A stretch of 64,000 nucleotides of DNA from Hyaloscypha bicolor E (GCF_002865645.1 NW_020194585.1:124001-188000); one strand, 5' to 3'. Positions 35,470 through 50,870 are shown, counted from the first letter of the stretch. The notes: a model not told the origin generated them from the sequence alone. Numbers and translations are program-made.

Positions 35470-36976
35470 ATGTCGGCACCGACTCACGCTCCTGTACCTT
35501 CGGGGCAGGCAGCTCCTTTCCTGATCGCGAACCCTACCGACCACAGCCCTGATATTGTGCTTGTCGCCGCCACGGGCATTGCGCTGATCCTGCTCACATT
35601 CGTCATCCGAATATACATACGCTTCAACTTTAGCGGGCCATGGTTGGGAGATGATACGGTATTTGCGTTTGCAACGGTACGAAACCCTCGATCGGAGCTC
35701 CTTGGAATGGAACTCGTCATAAGATAGAGCAGGTTGTTGCGCTGGCACAATCATCAGTTGTATGTGTGTCCGTCCACCATGGGTGGGGCAGAGTCATAGA
35801 GGGTATTGATCCATTCAACTTGGTCTCGGCAGAAAAGGTACGTAGACTCCAAAGGTTTTTTTACAACTCTCCCACTTGCAAGCACTTTCGAAGATTTAAG
35901 CTGGCCATGAACTAAGCTAACTCCTCGCCCTGAGAAACAGTTGGTCTACGCTGCAGACATTTTGTATATAGTCACGCTGGCTCTGTCGAAACACTCTCTC
36001 GATCTCCTATTTATTCGACTTAGCCCGTACAAGAAACACTTGCAGGCGGCCAAATGCATTCGGTATTTTGTTCTCGTCTGGACCATTGCATCCCTTGGGG
36101 CTATCAGTCTACGATGCCATATACGAAACCCGTGGACAGACATCACATCTGACCAATGTCCGTCAATGGTAAGCTATTCCTGAGCAGCTTGAATAAACCA
36201 CTAGGAACATGGACCCTGTTTTGCGAACTGACGATGTGCCATTACAGCTTGTACGGTGGCAAGTCATAACAGCCTTCAATATTATCTCAGAGGTCGCTAT
36301 ATTTGGAATGTCTTTCTTCCTCGTTGCAGGTGTACGCATGCCGCTGTCGCAAAAGGCCATAGTCATCGCGGCCTTCGGTATCCGCCTGCCGTAAGTCTTC
36401 CTCACTTCCCTCTTAATCCCTAAGTCTAACAGTATCAGCACTATTATCTTTTGCGTCCTGAGGATCCACTTCTTTTTCCGAGCGTTTTTCACCACCGATC
36501 CCAGCTTCGACGGCGTATTCTTCTCCGCCTGGACACAAGTCGAAATTGCCTTCTCCGTTGTGACAGCAACAACTCCCTGCCTCAAGCCCTTCATGTCAAC
36601 AATTAGCACAAACTGGGGCGAGCAACCGAAGACTGAATTCACAGATTCCAGCCCAAGCGGCAGCTATGGCCTTCGAGATCTCTTTGGGAAGAGCAATAAA
36701 TCTGCGTCGAACGTTTCGCAAGGCACATTTCACCAAAATAAGGTGGAACCCGAACAATTGGAGGGTCAGGATAATTGGAACATAAATTATGAACCAGTGC
36801 ACGGGAACACTATGAATCACAGGATGTTACGAGGAGATTCGGTCAGTCATACTGCGACTGTGATGCACGGTTTTCCGCTTGGCGACGATGGGGTCAGTAC
36901 ACGGAGCAACGATAGCCAGCAAATGATTATCAGGAAGGAAAGGACGTACACGGTGGAACACGGGATAGCACTGTAA
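35470..36976 (+). CDS. Fungal rhodopsin-like integral membrane protein (7 TM)
   Basis: A 406-residue protein of the fungal rhodopsin/PTH11-like domain family; members are thought to be receptors, but their ligands are unknown. Exons: 35470-35676, 35733-35837, 35941-36168, 36248-36390 and 36439-36976; phases agree and introns are 48-103 bp. Family marks: TM1 IVLVAATGIALILLTFVIR, WLGDDTVFAFATV-like segment with GDD, HHGWGR after TM2/3, LVYAADILYIVTLALSK, LVRWQVITAFNIISE, and TPCLKPFM before a long polar tail (about 120 residues) with Ser/Thr and Gln/Asn. For exon 5 an alternative acceptor six bases upstream (AG at 36431-36432) is also in frame; the downstream one fits the family spacing. There is no lysine retinal site evidence, so light sensing is not implied. 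Confidence 0.92.
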
Positions 36977-37877
36977 CGTGGGAGAGGCAGCCACATTTGA
37001 TGATTTTGGACGACAATTTTGGAGGGTTCGTGTATTTTAATAGAAGGAGTTGGCGGTATGCTGGATTCTTGGGACTCGGATTGGGGGCGTTTTGAGTTGT
37101 TTCGAGCTTTTGAGAATACAATTTTGTAGACTTCTCAAAAAAGGCTAGACATGTCGTCGAACACGCAAAAAAGCTTCCGGCTCAAAATATGTCAGTTCCG
37201 TGATTGTCTCAACCTGGCTCCCTGATCCAGCTCTCAGATAACAGTTCGCTTTTGTGTTCGAACATAAACCCACGCAACGGGAAGTTTGTATTCAAAGGAA
37301 TTAAATATCCAAGTAACTGGTATCAAATCTCCTGGTACGCTTGGATAAAACTATTGAACTCTGGAGGAAGGTCGAACTTGTGCGGTGTTGCGCAAGAGTC
37401 GGCCATAGCTGCTCACTAAAATCTGGCTAGGTACAGGCGGTAGAAGTGGGGTGGGGCGGGGAGCTCGGGTTTTCTCCAGGGCTCCTCCCACGCTGTGAAG
37501 CCACAATATCACCCCGACACACGCTATCAAAGTTTGCCCTGATAGGCCACTCTAACGAATTCTGCAGCTGCCCCGGCGCTACGGAGATACGTTAGCGGGC
37601 AGCTTCCCCGTTGTCCGCCCCAGAGTCAAATGATTTTCCGCCGAGTTCTTTTCACAACTGGGGGGCTATTGGGTGATGGCGGCTGATGCAGGTCGAGGTG
37701 CCCGAAGACAAGAGAGATTACTGGATATTCTGTCAAGAAAGGTCAATATCCGGGTTCGCATCTCCTTTCATCACCCGTGTGCAATACCAAGCGGCTAGTT
37801 TGTTTCCTCCCTCGGTCTCGGACCCGTCCCGCCTCTGATCTCCTTCCCCCAGTGCAGACCCTCCACTAGTCCCTCTC
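36977..37877. other. Intergenic, P450 promoter region
   Basis: This is the 3' flank of the membrane protein and the upstream region of the P450. CT-rich tracts just before 37878 are usual for a fungal promoter/leader. No gene or repeat is seen. Confidence 0.6.
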
Positions 37878-39552
37878 ATGGCCTCTCTGACCCTGGGGCT
37901 TCTCCTTCCGCCCCTCCTGCTGATCCTCTACTTCGTCCAAAAGAACTTTGGTAGGCTCCGACCCCTCAACGCTATCCCCAACGCACATCCCACCGTTCCC
38001 TTCTCCTCGATATGGCTGATCTCGATCCGGTACCGCAAGCGCGAGAACCGCACGGTATGGGATGCTCACAAACGGCTCGGACCAGTCGTACGCCTCGCGC
38101 CAGAGGAGGTGAGTGTGTGCACACTCGATGGCCTGAAGACGATTTATGGGGATTGGGAGAAGAACGCTTGGTATGAAGCATTCATCAACTACGGGACACC
38201 TCCCTTAGTCGCCAAAATCCACTCTGGACCACACTCGGCCCATAAACGTCTATTCTCAAATGTATACTCCAAATCCTACGTCCAAAACTCGTCAGACATC
38301 TCCGCGTTCAATTCTCGCATCTTAACAAAGAAAGTCCTTCCCAAAATTGCTACTTCTGCCACTACTGGGGCTTCGATTGATGTCCTACGTCTCAATATGG
38401 CTTTCAGCATGGATACGGTGTCGGCATACGAATTTGGCAGTGCCTATGGCACTGACTTCCTCGACGATGAAGATGCCTGCCTTCACTTCCTCAAGGCCTT
38501 CGCAGTCGTCAAGAACGGCTTCTTCTGGGCAGGACGCTTACCAACTCTAACCCAGAACCTGGAACGAATCGGCATCAACCTCGTTGCGCAGGCGGCCCTG
38601 GACGGCCAAGCTTACATGGAGAACATGTGCTGGAAGCTGTGCTCACTTGTCCATGCCGCCATCGAGAATAACTCCATCGACCCCACAAGCACTGCTCCGG
38701 TCGTCTACGCGCAACGATTATCCTCCCAGACTAAAAGCACGGAAAAGACAACTCCTTCCCCAATCGAAGGTCCAGACTTCCTCCGCAAGTCTGTCGCCTC
38801 AGATATGCTATGTCACCTCATCGCCGGCCACGAAACTTCAGGCATCAACCTCACCTACGCCATGTATGAGCTCTCAATGCACCCAGAGTTCCAAACCGCT
38901 CTCCGCGCGGAATTACGCTCTATCAATCCACCTCTCCTCTTTCCACCCTCTACCTATGGACGCAGTGCTTTCTCACCCTCCATTGTTATCCCTCCTTCTG
39001 CTATCCCCCGCGCTTTGGATGCTCTTCCACTTCTAAATGCTACGCTTTACGAGACATTGCGGTTATACCCACCTGGTGCTGCGGGCCAACCTCGTGTGGC
39101 ACCACGTGGAGGAGCCATGCTGCATGGGTTTATGCTTCCAGAGGGTGTAGTGGCACATGCGGCGCCGTACTCGGTGCATCGGAATGAAGAGGTGTTTGAG
39201 CGGGCTGAGGAGTGGTTGCCGGAGAGGTGGATGGGAGAGCGAAAGAAGGAGGTTGCGGAGTGGTTTTGGTCGTTTGGGAGTGGGTCTAGGGGATGTATTG
39301 GGAAAGCGTTTGCGATACAAGGTGAGTTCTTTGCTTTGGTTCATTCTCATTCTTTTACCCTCGGGTTTTATCTATGTTTTCTTCCATGACTGTGCTAACC
39401 ACTCATGCGTAGAAATGCTCGTTATGTTAGCAGCAGTATACACCAATTATAGTTCGCATATCGTGGATGCGGAAGGGATTGAGCCAGTGGATGAATTTAT
39501 TGCAGGGCCAAGGGCAGGAAAGTTGATTTTGAGATTCGAGAAAGTCGGGTAA
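37878..39552 (+). CDS. Cytochrome P450 monooxygenase
   Basis: A 527-residue microsomal P450 that would oxidise an unknown small molecule using a CPR partner. Exon 1 is 37878-39321 and exon 2 is 39413-39552; the 91-bp intron (donor GTGAGT, branch GCTAACC, acceptor GCGTAG) splits a Gln-Glu pair. An N-terminal hydrophobic anchor lies at residues 3-20. The I-helix motif AGHETSG is at 316-322, the K-helix ETLR at 392-395, a PERW motif at about 449, and the haem motif FGSGSRGCIG at 466-475 with Cys473 as the iron ligand. All key residues are intact. It resembles the benzoate-hydroxylase-like/pisatin-demethylase-like groups of fungal P450s, but no CYP family can be assigned. The nearby permease and membrane protein do not make a biosynthetic cluster. 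Confidence 0.97.
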
Positions 39553-40330
39553 AGAGTACAAAGAGAGGAATTATGGCCAGTAACAACCCAAAGCATGATA
39601 TATTCAGCTGGCGCCGGGCTAGCTTATATTACTATTTAGAACAATTTTAGATCTGTTTTATGATGTTATGACCGCAGGGAGATTTTCAATCTACCGCTTC
39701 ATCTCGAAAGCCGGGAATATTGAGACGATTTGGTGGAGTAAATTTTGAAGGTACAGATACTCGAAAGCCGCCTTGCGGTGAATTTACTTAACAAGTCTAC
39801 GTACCACTAAGTCGGTCAGAATGGCAGGACATGCCGGTCTCCACAGCTTATAGCGGACTCCGGATCTCGAATAGCTTTTCGATGCAGAAGTCTGCATTTC
39901 AAGGATACTTTCTTTCTCCAGTTTTGTTGAATATTTTCAGCATCTTCAAGGAGTATCTTCTGTTTCCCGAAGCCGAGCCAGATTCAGGTTTTCGCTGCAT
40001 CACTCCAACCCAGCATTTCCACCAGCGCTCATGATTTTGCATCAATACCACCCTGCAAGGCCTTGCTTCACGCCTTCTAGTTTCCTCCCTGTGCCTTCAA
40101 TCATTGCAGGTTACTTGACAGGAAAGAAGAACAGGAAGAAGTTGAACCTGTTTCGCGAGGTTGCGCTCTTTTTGCCGCTCGAGCCTAAGCCCCTAAAACT
40201 ATAGCGGGAGTTGCGCTAAATTCACAAGGTGCTTTGGCTTAAAGCAACCAACCTCAAGGCCTCGAGATTGAGAGTCGCAAAAAGGGTTGGGAAAGTTTGT
40301 AAACAAATCTGGCAGGAAAAATGCTTATCT
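39553..40330. other. Intergenic edge before the second AT-rich island
   Basis: The base composition is normal up to about 40,330 and then falls sharply. No gene is supported. The change point at about 40,335 shows no TIR or LTR end that I can pair. Confidence 0.55.
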
Positions 40331-40947
40331 AGTACCTTTTATAAGAATATATAAGAATTATAATATTATATATAATAAAATATTAATATATTTAATCAAG
40401 TAATAAGCTATTTAAAATAAGAGTAATAAGTAAATTTATAAATAAAGCAAGAACTAGCCTTTAATATTATATAATATTTAGTACTTTTTATTTTTGAAAT
40501 ATTTATTTTAAGGATTTAAAAAAATTATATAATATAATAATACTAGAAATATTAATATATATATAATTTATTAAAAAAATAATATATCTTATATTTCTTT
40601 TTAATTTTACTTATTTCTTTTATTTTAAATATTATTACCTTTATTTATATTTATTTTTATATTAAAATTAGCTAATATAAAAATAAGATTTATTTAAATA
40701 TTTATTTAAGTAAATATTAATAAATAAATAAATATATAAAGCTATAACTAATTTTTATTTACTTATAAAAAGAAGCTTATTTAACTTTATATTATATTAT
40801 AATTTAATATATATATTATAACTAAAGTTTTATTTTAAGAACCTTTTTAAAAATCTAGTTTTAAAAATTATTTTCTTTTTTATATATTAATAAATATTAC
40901 TTATTTATAGCTTCTTATAAAATCTTTATTTTTCTTTATTTAAATAC

Positions 40948-41237
<290 letters not shown>

Positions 41238-41860
41238 TTATTTATTAGTTTTAAAATACAAGAAATAAAAGGCTTTAACTTTAGTTTATAAGCCTTTTAT
41301 AAATACTTTTCCTTTAAAGTAAATATAATTAGGCTTAAGAAAAGAAAAACAATATTATAATAATTATAAAAAGAGCTAATATTCTTTTACTTTTAGTATT
41401 TTTTATAATAAGCTATAATATAATAATATATAAAATTTTAAATAAAAGTAATTTTAAAGAAATTAAATTAAAAATTAAAAATTAAAAAATAAAGATAATA
41501 ATTTAAAATATAAAAATATAATAATAAGACTGCTTTATATTAAAGAATTAGTAAATATTATTTATTATTTATTTTTATTTATTATTATTAGTTTCAAATA
41601 TATTACTTATTAACTAATTACTTTAAGTATATTTTTATTTATTATTATTAATTTCAAATATACTTTTTATAAACTATTAACTTTAAATATATTTCTTATA
41701 AATTAGCTATTTCAAATATATTCTTTATAATTAATTCTTTAATATAATTTTTTTGTTTTTTTGTTTTTTTGTTTTTTTTATATATATATAACTAATTATA
41801 TATTAGTAAAAATAAAAAAGAGAATAAAGAAATATAAAAATAATAATATAAAGCTAATAT

Positions 41861-41935
41861 AATTAATAATATTATAATTAATAATATTATAATTAATAAT
41901 ATTATAATTAATAATATTATAATTAATAATATATA
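41861..41935. repeat. Tandem repeat, 15-bp unit, 5 copies
   Basis: The unit AATTAATAATATTAT is repeated four times exactly, and a fifth copy degrades at its end. Confidence 0.9.
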
Positions 41936-44594
41936 TTTAGAAATATAATTTAATTATATATATATAAGTTTAATAATAAATAATAATAAAGGAATTTGAA
42001 TTAAATAAAATTATATATATAAAATAAGGTATTTTAATTACAAGTAATTTTTAATAAAATAAATACCCGAGTTATAAGTTATAAGTTATAAGTAATAAGT
42101 TTACTAATATATTTAATTCTTATAATTTTTTATAAATAAGCTTAATTCTATTATATTTCTAATATTATTATTACTTAATAAGAATTTATATAATTATATA
42201 ATAAGCTTTAAAATTTCTCTAAAACTTAATTCTAAAAAATACAAATATATATATGAATTAAAACTAGTTATAATAATTATATAATTATATATTTAACTAA
42301 AAACTATAGCTTTACTAATTTTTATAAAATAAATTAAGAAAATTACTTTATTTATATATATAAGAAAAGCTAATTCGAGCTAGAAATTAATTATAAGAAA
42401 AATTAATTTAAAGAGAAATAAAAAGTAAATAAAGCTATAATATTAGTTAATAATTTTAGTAAGCCTAAAAACTAATAATATATTTATTTATATATTTATT
42501 AATTATATTTTATTTCTTATCTTTGTTTTCTTTTTCTTTTTACTAATATTCTTTTTATATTCTTTTTCTTTTTCTAATAATTCTAAAATACTTGCTTTTT
42601 TATAAGTTTACAAATATATTTATAAAATAATTTAGTTAATAGAAAAGCAAGAATAAAAGAAAAGTAATTTATATAAAACAAGCTAGTATAATTAATATAA
42701 AAGGTATATATTATAAAGGTTCTTAAATTATAGGAAGCTAAATAAAGTTAAAAAAATTAGAATTATTATTAGAATTATTATTAAATAAGAATATTTTAAT
42801 TAAAGTTCGAATTTATAAAAAAAATAAGTTCAAAAAAAAGAAAGACATATATTTAAGATATTATAAAGCTATAAATGCTTTAAATATTACTAATAGCTTT
42901 ATATTTTAAGATTTAAGAAGTCTAGAATAATTAGTTTAAGTTATAATTAGTATTAATAAGCTAATAAAAGCAAGTAATAATAGTAAAATATTATTAATAT
43001 TAAGGAAGTTATTAATATAAAGGAAATTGTAATTATAAAGTAAAGTAATAAAATCTAGATATAAAAAATTTTCTTATTTTATAAAATCTAAAGCTAAAAA
43101 GAAAAAAAAATATAATAATAAATAAATAAAACTAAAATTCCTAAAATATTAAGTATTTAAAGCTTAGCTTAAAATCTTAGCTAAAACCAACTTATAATAA
43201 TTATAAAATAATAATTATTATAGAAATTATTAATATTAAGGAAATCGTTTACTTTATTAAATAAAAGAAATAAAAGTAATAAGAATAAATAATAATATAT
43301 ATTTAGCTTAATAAAATAGTTTTTTATAGTTTTTTTTATTATATTAAGCTTTTTTATATCTTAATTACTCTTATATTTTCTTTATAATACTTTTTTATCT
43401 TGCCTTCTTTTTAGTTTTTTAATAAGCCCTAAATTTATTTATTTCTTCTTATTTAATTACTTTAAATCTAATAAATATATATTTTTAGTTAAATATAAAT
43501 TTTAGTAATTATTATAAAAATTAAGATCTAAGAAATTAAATAAAAAAAGTATTATATATATTAGCTTATTTTTTAGCCTTAAATTAAAGATATTATATAA
43601 GAAATTAAATAGCTTTAATAAATTATAATATATATTAAAGTAAAAATTATTTATAATATTTAGCTAATTTTATATTAATATTAAAAATAACTTATTTATT
43701 ATAATTTTAGAACTTATTTCTAATATATTAATTTTCTTGCTTTAATATAATTAATATATTATAATTATAAATTCATATTTATTATTTTTTATATTAAATA
43801 AAAAAGCTATTAATAAAAATAAGCTATTTAATATTAATAAGAAAAATTATATTATAAAGATATAAAATACTTTATTTAGTATTTATTTTTAAAATTAAAT
43901 TTATAAAAGTAATATACTTTTTTTTAATTATTTTAATTTTAATTTTATAAAATAATAATATATAAGTTTTTAAAAAATATTAATAATAGAATAATTAATT
44001 AATTAAATATTTTTAAGTAAAATACTTAGCTTTTTTAATAATAGTTTTATTTAATTAATTAAACTTAATATAATATTATTTTTATTTAATTATATTAAAT
44101 TAATAATTCTTGAATATATAATAATTATTTATATATATATAATAAAGAAAAGTTATTATATTATTTTTAGAAATTCGAAATTAATTTTTTTTAATTTAAT
44201 TTTAGATTAGATTTAATATAATATTATATAATACTTTAAAATAGCTTTTTTTATAAAGTTTGGCTTTAATTCTTTAATATTAGTAATATAATTTATAATA
44301 ATTACTTAAAAGTTAAGCTTATATAATTATAATTAAAGGCTTTTTATAATAACTTTACTAATTTTATTAATTTCTCTAATATTATTAAAATTATTATTAT
44401 TAGAACTATATTAATTATATTATTACTATTATTCTTGAGTTTAAAAGGCTAGTAATTATTTAGTTAAGGCTTTATATTAGTCCTAATACTATAATAATTA
44501 TTTTTAATACTTTTTTTAGTTTTAGCTAATTTATTATCTTATTATAAAAAGTATTTATTTATAAAAAGAGCGAATTTTTTAATAGTAATTATTA

Positions 44595-44866
44595 TAATTC
44601 CCAGATACCCGGTATCTGAAATGCCTTATTAGATACTAGATGCTTTTTAGATACATGTAATATAGCCGCCTTACTAGGAAAATATACTTGAAATATACTA
44701 GAAATATTTAGAAGGCTAAACCTCTTTGGGACTAGTATATTATAGGATATATATACTCTCTTATAGCCTCCTATATTCTAGTTTTCTCTTTCTTAGCTTT
44801 AAATCGTCTTTATAAGAAATCTTTTATCTTGCTTTCTAAGCCCTAAATACTATACCTATAATAGTA
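44595..44866 (+). repeat. 5' LTR of element C
   Basis: 272 bp, aligned end to end with 51026-51297. This copy has lost CA/TG more completely than the 3' copy. Confidence 0.92.
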
Positions 44867-47849
44867 TTCAAAGCTTTCTTTCTTTAATCTTATAAAGGAT
44901 TTCAAATAAACTAATTTAGAACTATTAGAAATATAGGTATTACTAAGATAATGGAACCTCAGAAATATAAGTAATAGACTCTAGAATAATAAAAGCAAAA
45001 AGCTTTAAAATCCTTAGAGAAATCAGATATATATATCTTTATAAATATATACTAGTAGTATATTAGAAATCCTTTTCTAAAAACCCGAAAATTAAAGAAC
45101 CTCAAATAAAGGCTACTTTTTAATTAAGTTTTAGAGTAATAGGTACCTATAGGCTAGTAACCTAACTACTACTCTTAAGCCCTATCCTATAACTTTATAG
45201 GCCCTATATATATACTAGTAATAAGATTATTAGAAAGAATATAATAAAGAAAAAGTATAATAGATTAATTTCCTAGAATACTATATAACTAGGAATTATA
45301 TTAACTTCTACTAAGGCTTCTAGTAAAGCTCCTGCTAGTTCAGGTTATTTCATTAGCGGCTCTTCCGAACTAAATGTCCTATTAGTATTCCTAGAGAATT
45401 TATAAATAAGTCTATAGAAATAGAATTCTTTACTTTTATTATAAAGCTTCTAGAAACTAAAGACTATATTATTGCCAGAAAGTTATATAAATATGCTAAG
45501 AAACCTAATATCTTATTCTCAGATATTAATATTATTATAAAAAGCTACTAGAAGAATATCTAAAGAGCTATTTTATATAAGAATACCTATAGTTATAATA
45601 AAGCTATTCTTGAGAATATTAAGCTTTATAATACTAAGCTCGAGAATAATATTAAATACTATATAGCTATAGTAAATTAGCTTATAATAGCTCTAACTAC
45701 TTCTATTTTAGCTATTCTAGCTACTCTAAACTTCTTTTAAAAGAATTCCGAATTATCTCTTATTTATTCCCGTTTAGAATCTCTTATATCTTATATTTCC
45801 TTTAGAGATACTAGAGTTATTAAGCTCTCAGATCTAACTCTCTTTACTAGAGATTATACTATCTTTAATAACTGGCTAGTTTAGATTAAGAATAAGCTAT
45901 AAGGAAATACTAATTCATATTTCTTAGAGAATCTTAAGATTATTTATATTTCTAGTAGATTTACTAGTAATACTTTTGCTTTAACTAACTCTTATATAAA
46001 TAAAAATAGTCCGAATTAGTACTATTAGCTCTCAGAATTCTACTCTTATCTAAAGAAGTTATATTCTAACTCTAATAAGATATAAAATACTTATTATAAC
46101 TTTAGTAAGCTTTAAATATATTCTAGTTAAGTATTTTAGGAATTCTATACTTTCTTCTTATAACTATTTATGAAAGGTAATATTAGTTTTTAAGATATTA
46201 AATATAAACTAAATAAGAAGCTCTTACTAAAGCTTTAGGAATTAGTATATATATACTATAATAATTCTTTTATTAATATTACTTGCTTTATTTAGTATTA
46301 TACTACTAATAATTAGTAAATTAAGGCTATATATAAGAAAACTAAGAAGTATAAAAAGGCAGGAGCTATTTTAGCCAAGTTTATTTCTAGTACTATATTC
46401 TTATATATTTCTAAGAAATATATTCCTAAAGAAAAGCCTAAGAAGCCTATATTAATTACTTTTATTAAATATATACTTCCTTATAAGTACAAGTAATATT
46501 CTATAAAAACCGAGGATCTTTTAATTATTAAGTACTTTAATTATAATGAGTTCGGCTATTATATTAAATACTATCCGCTTCTATATAATAAGGAAATTAA
46601 GGTAGCTCTTTCTAGAATTAAGCCGGGCTTAGTTCTTATTTTACTAGAATATACTATTCTAGTAAAATATTTAGAGAATTTGAGCTCTAATTCTAGTATA
46701 GAACCGGAAAACAAGTACCCCTAAAGAAAGTCTTTACTTTAGGAGCTTATAGTATAGATTTAATAGAGATTAACTTAACTTGTCTAATAAAAAGAGATAT
46801 TCTTATAATATCTTATACTATTAATATAAATGAATTAGAAATTAAGTTTTCTTCTCTTATTAATACTAGAGCTAATAGTTATACTTTTATTAATATAAAG
46901 CTTATTTAGCTTATAGAGTAATTCTTAGGAATAGAACTATAACTTCTTTTCTTACCTTATATTATATATAGTTTTAATAGAAAGCTAGCTAAGTTTACTA
47001 AGAAATATATAAAAGTCTTATTTCTAATTAATAAATAAAGTATTAATATATCTATAATTATCTTAAATCTTAGAGATTATAATATTATCCTTAGTAAAAA
47101 ATAGGTAATATATATTAATATTCTAGTTAATTATAAAAGATATAGGCTTATATAGCTAAAAAAAAAAAACAAGCCTAAATCTATATAATTTAGTTATATT
47201 ATTAGTATTTTTTAGTAATAGCTAGAAAAGTAATTTAATAAGAAATATTAAAAAAATACTAATTAATAAGATTTTATTATAAGCTATTTCTAGAAATCTT
47301 CTATTCTCAAGTAGTTTTTTTTTTAGATTAATTAGAGGAAATTATATAAGACTATAGAAAAGAAGCTTCTATAGCCTAATTAAGATATAATACCTAAATA
47401 AAAGCTAAAGAAGCAAGAAGAGGTCCTTAATAAAAAGTAAATATTAGATCTAGCTATTCTTATTTCTATAATATTTAATTATATAGCTAAGAGAGAAAAT
47501 AATATTATTAGTCGAATCTTTATTTATAAGATTAATAAAGAGCTTAAAGCTCGAAAAAGAAAAGCTATTTCTAGCCTAGAGAATTAATAACCGGAAGAAA
47601 TAGAGCTTTAGTAATTATAGAGAATATTACTTCCGGAACTTAAGAAATATATCTTTATTTTCTCTAAAAAAAATCTAATATTCTTTCTTTCTATAGACTA
47701 TATAATTATAAGATTTAGATTAAAGGCCTAAAGGGAACTAAAAGTATTAGATATTAATTCCTCTAGTAATAGTTTATTTAAGAGCTTCTAGAAATTAAGT
47801 ATTTCTTAGAAAATAATCTAGCTAAAGGCTTTATTAAAGCTAGTTAGGC

Positions 47850-50800
47850 TCTCTTTGCTTTACTAGTTCTTTTTATAAAGAAAGCAAATAAAGGTTTATA
47901 ATTCTATATTAATTTTTATTATCTAAATAATATTACTTAAAAGAATTAATATCTTCTTTTATTTATTAATAAGACTTTAAATTAATTATCTAAAGCCAAG
48001 ATCTATACTAAATTAGATATTTACTAAGCTTTCTATTATATAGCTATAGATCCGGACTTTTAGGAGCTAATAATATTTCGTATTTACTATAGAATATATA
48101 AATATAATATTCTTTAGAAAGGCTTTATAAATAGCCCGGCTATATATTAATACTATATAAATAATATATTCTTTAAATATCTAAATAACTTTTATATAAT
48201 ATATCTTAATAATATTCTTATTTACTTAAGAAACCTAATAAAGTATAAATAGTATATATGAAAAGTACTAGACCGCTTATATCTTACTAGCCTTTAAGTA
48301 AATATTAAGGAATTAGAATTCAAAGTTATATATATAAAATACTTGGGCTTTATTATTTCTATATCTAATATTAAAATAAATCCTAATAAAGTCAAAGTAA
48401 TATATAACTAGTAATCCCTAAAGATAGTTAAGAATATATAGTTCTTTCTTGGCTTTTATAACTTTTATAAATACTTTATTAGAAAGTATAAACGAATTAC
48501 TAGATCTCTTATCTTACTTATAAAAAAGGATATTTTCTTTAAATAGTCTGAGTAATATTAAAAGGCTTTTACTTATCTAAAAGAAGCTATAATTTCTATT
48601 CTAGTTCTATAATACTATAACTCAGATTTACTTATAATAATAAAAATAAATATATTTAAAGAAATAGTTACTAGCCTATTTTTTTAATAAGACCCAGAAA
48701 CAGGCCTTTAATATCTTATAGCCTATTTTTCCAGAATTATACTTCTAGTAAAACTTAATTATAATATATATAATAAGGAAATACTTACTATAATATAAGT
48801 ACTAGAGAAATAAAGAGCTAAGCTAAAGAGCCTTTAGGATATCTTCTTTAAGGTTTATTCTAATTACTATATCTTAGAATACTTTATAACTATAAAGAAG
48901 CTCTTTTTTTAATAAGCTAGATAGACTAAGCTCTTATTTTACTATTATTTTAAGCTTATATATTATTCTGGAAAATTAAATAAGTAAGCAAATACTTTAT
49001 TATAAAGACAAGATAAAATAAATACTTAGAGCCAGATTAAGAAAAAGCTATAAACTCAAATACTTTTCCCTAAAAATAAAATTAATTCAGAGATTATCTA
49101 TAACTTATAGCTCGTAGTAATACTTTATAAAGTCGGTTTATTTAATCCGGAATTCGGCCCTAAAAACCAAGTATATACTAAAAACTTTCTAGAGGAAAAT
49201 ACTCCTATTAGAAATATAATTCCCCTGGAAAAAGATATTATATTAGAAGCTTTACTAGTAAACTTTACTATAATAGCCCTTATAGAAATACTATTAGAAG
49301 CTCCCGCCGAATATAATAGTTTATAACTTATAAATAAGATCCTATAGGATAATTATATATTACCGGATCTAAAGAAGCTATATATAATAGCCCAAGCCAA
49401 AAGTAATATCTAAATACTATAAGACGGCCTCTTTTTATATTATGGGAAACTCTATATTACAGAGAACAAAATAACTCCCGGATTATTTTTATAAACTGCC
49501 CTAATCCATAAAGTATATAATAAACCCCTTTCTAGATATTCTAGATATATAAAGCTCTATTAGCTATTAAAGAAGTAATATTACTAGCTATTTATAGACA
49601 AAGATATTAATTAATATTATAGTAATTATTATACTAATAGGAAATTATATATATCTAAAGATAAAAAGCCTAGTTTACTTTATTTCCTTCTAGTTTCTAA
49701 TTACTTCTAGTAATATATTACTATAGATTTCAAGAGCTATCCAGAAAGCAAATCAGGCCATAATATAGTTATTATATTTATAGATTACTTATTTAAATAT
49801 TTAATTATAATTCCTATATAAGATATAATTATAGTCAAGTAATTAGTACCTCTGTTTTTATTTTATATAATATACTAAATAGGTATTCCAGAAATAATTA
49901 TATTAGATTAGAAACCCTAATTCATATCCGATTTTTAAAGCGAATTCTATACGAGAATTAATATAAAGCTCAAGCTCTTTATAGCTAATTACCCCCAAAT
50001 AGATAGATAAATAGAGATTATTAATTAGTATTTTAATTAGAGATTATACCCGTATATTAACTATTATTAGAATAACTAGGATAAATAGGTTATTATAATT
50101 AATTATTAATAAGCCTCTTTTTAATATGAAACTATTAGCTAGTCCCTATTTATAACTAAAAAGGGCTATAAGCCTCATACCTTACTAGACTAGAACTTTC
50201 CTATTAAAGCTAACTTACCCAAAGAGAAGCTAAATAGAAATAAAGCTAAAGTATTAGTAAATTAATTATATAAATTATAATAACTTGCCTAAGGCCATAT
50301 AAAGCAAGTATAGGAATAATATATAATATAAGCTAATAAATACTGCCGTCTAATTAATTTCAAAGTCGGGAATAAAGTATAAGTTATTATAAAGTACTAG
50401 AAATCCGATTATCCGAGCCGGAAGCTAGGGAACTAAATAAAAGGCCTGTTTGAGATTCTAGAATAGTATAATTACTTATTTCTTCTAAAACTACTAGAAA
50501 CCATAAAGATATACCTAGTTTTTTATATAAAAAAGCTATAAAAAGATCCCTAGAATTCTTTATTAAGTTAAGTAAACCCGGAACTACCTCTATTAATACT
50601 AGAGAATAGTAAATAAAAGTATAGTATTAAGCAGGTTATTATAGTTAAGCTAGTAAGAAATAAGCTAAAGTATAGAATTTATTAGGTTAGTTAAGATAAG
50701 AATCCAGTATAGTATCTAGCTTTAGTACTAAGTAATAGTTCCCTAGTTTTATAGAGTTTTTATAATAATAATATTAATATACTAGGACCTTTATAAAACC

Positions 50801-50870
50801 TGTAATATTAGCTAGACTATATAAAAAATAATACTTGTCCAGAACTATATAGAAATAATAATAAATCCTC
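47850..50870 (+). pseudogene. pol remains of element C (RT to chromodomain)
   Basis: The RT box reads YLNNIL (both Asp codons now Asn), followed by the thumb, connection, RNase H and an integrase with a recognisable core around 49,720-49,960. The C-terminal chromodomain ends with NNNINILGPLWNL-type spacing. Stops are everywhere at former Gln/Trp codons. Confidence 0.85.

Noticed and set aside
32716..39552. Permease, membrane protein and P450 as a secondary-metabolite cluster
   Set aside because: There is no synthase or terpene cyclase gene in the window; adjacency alone is not evidence.
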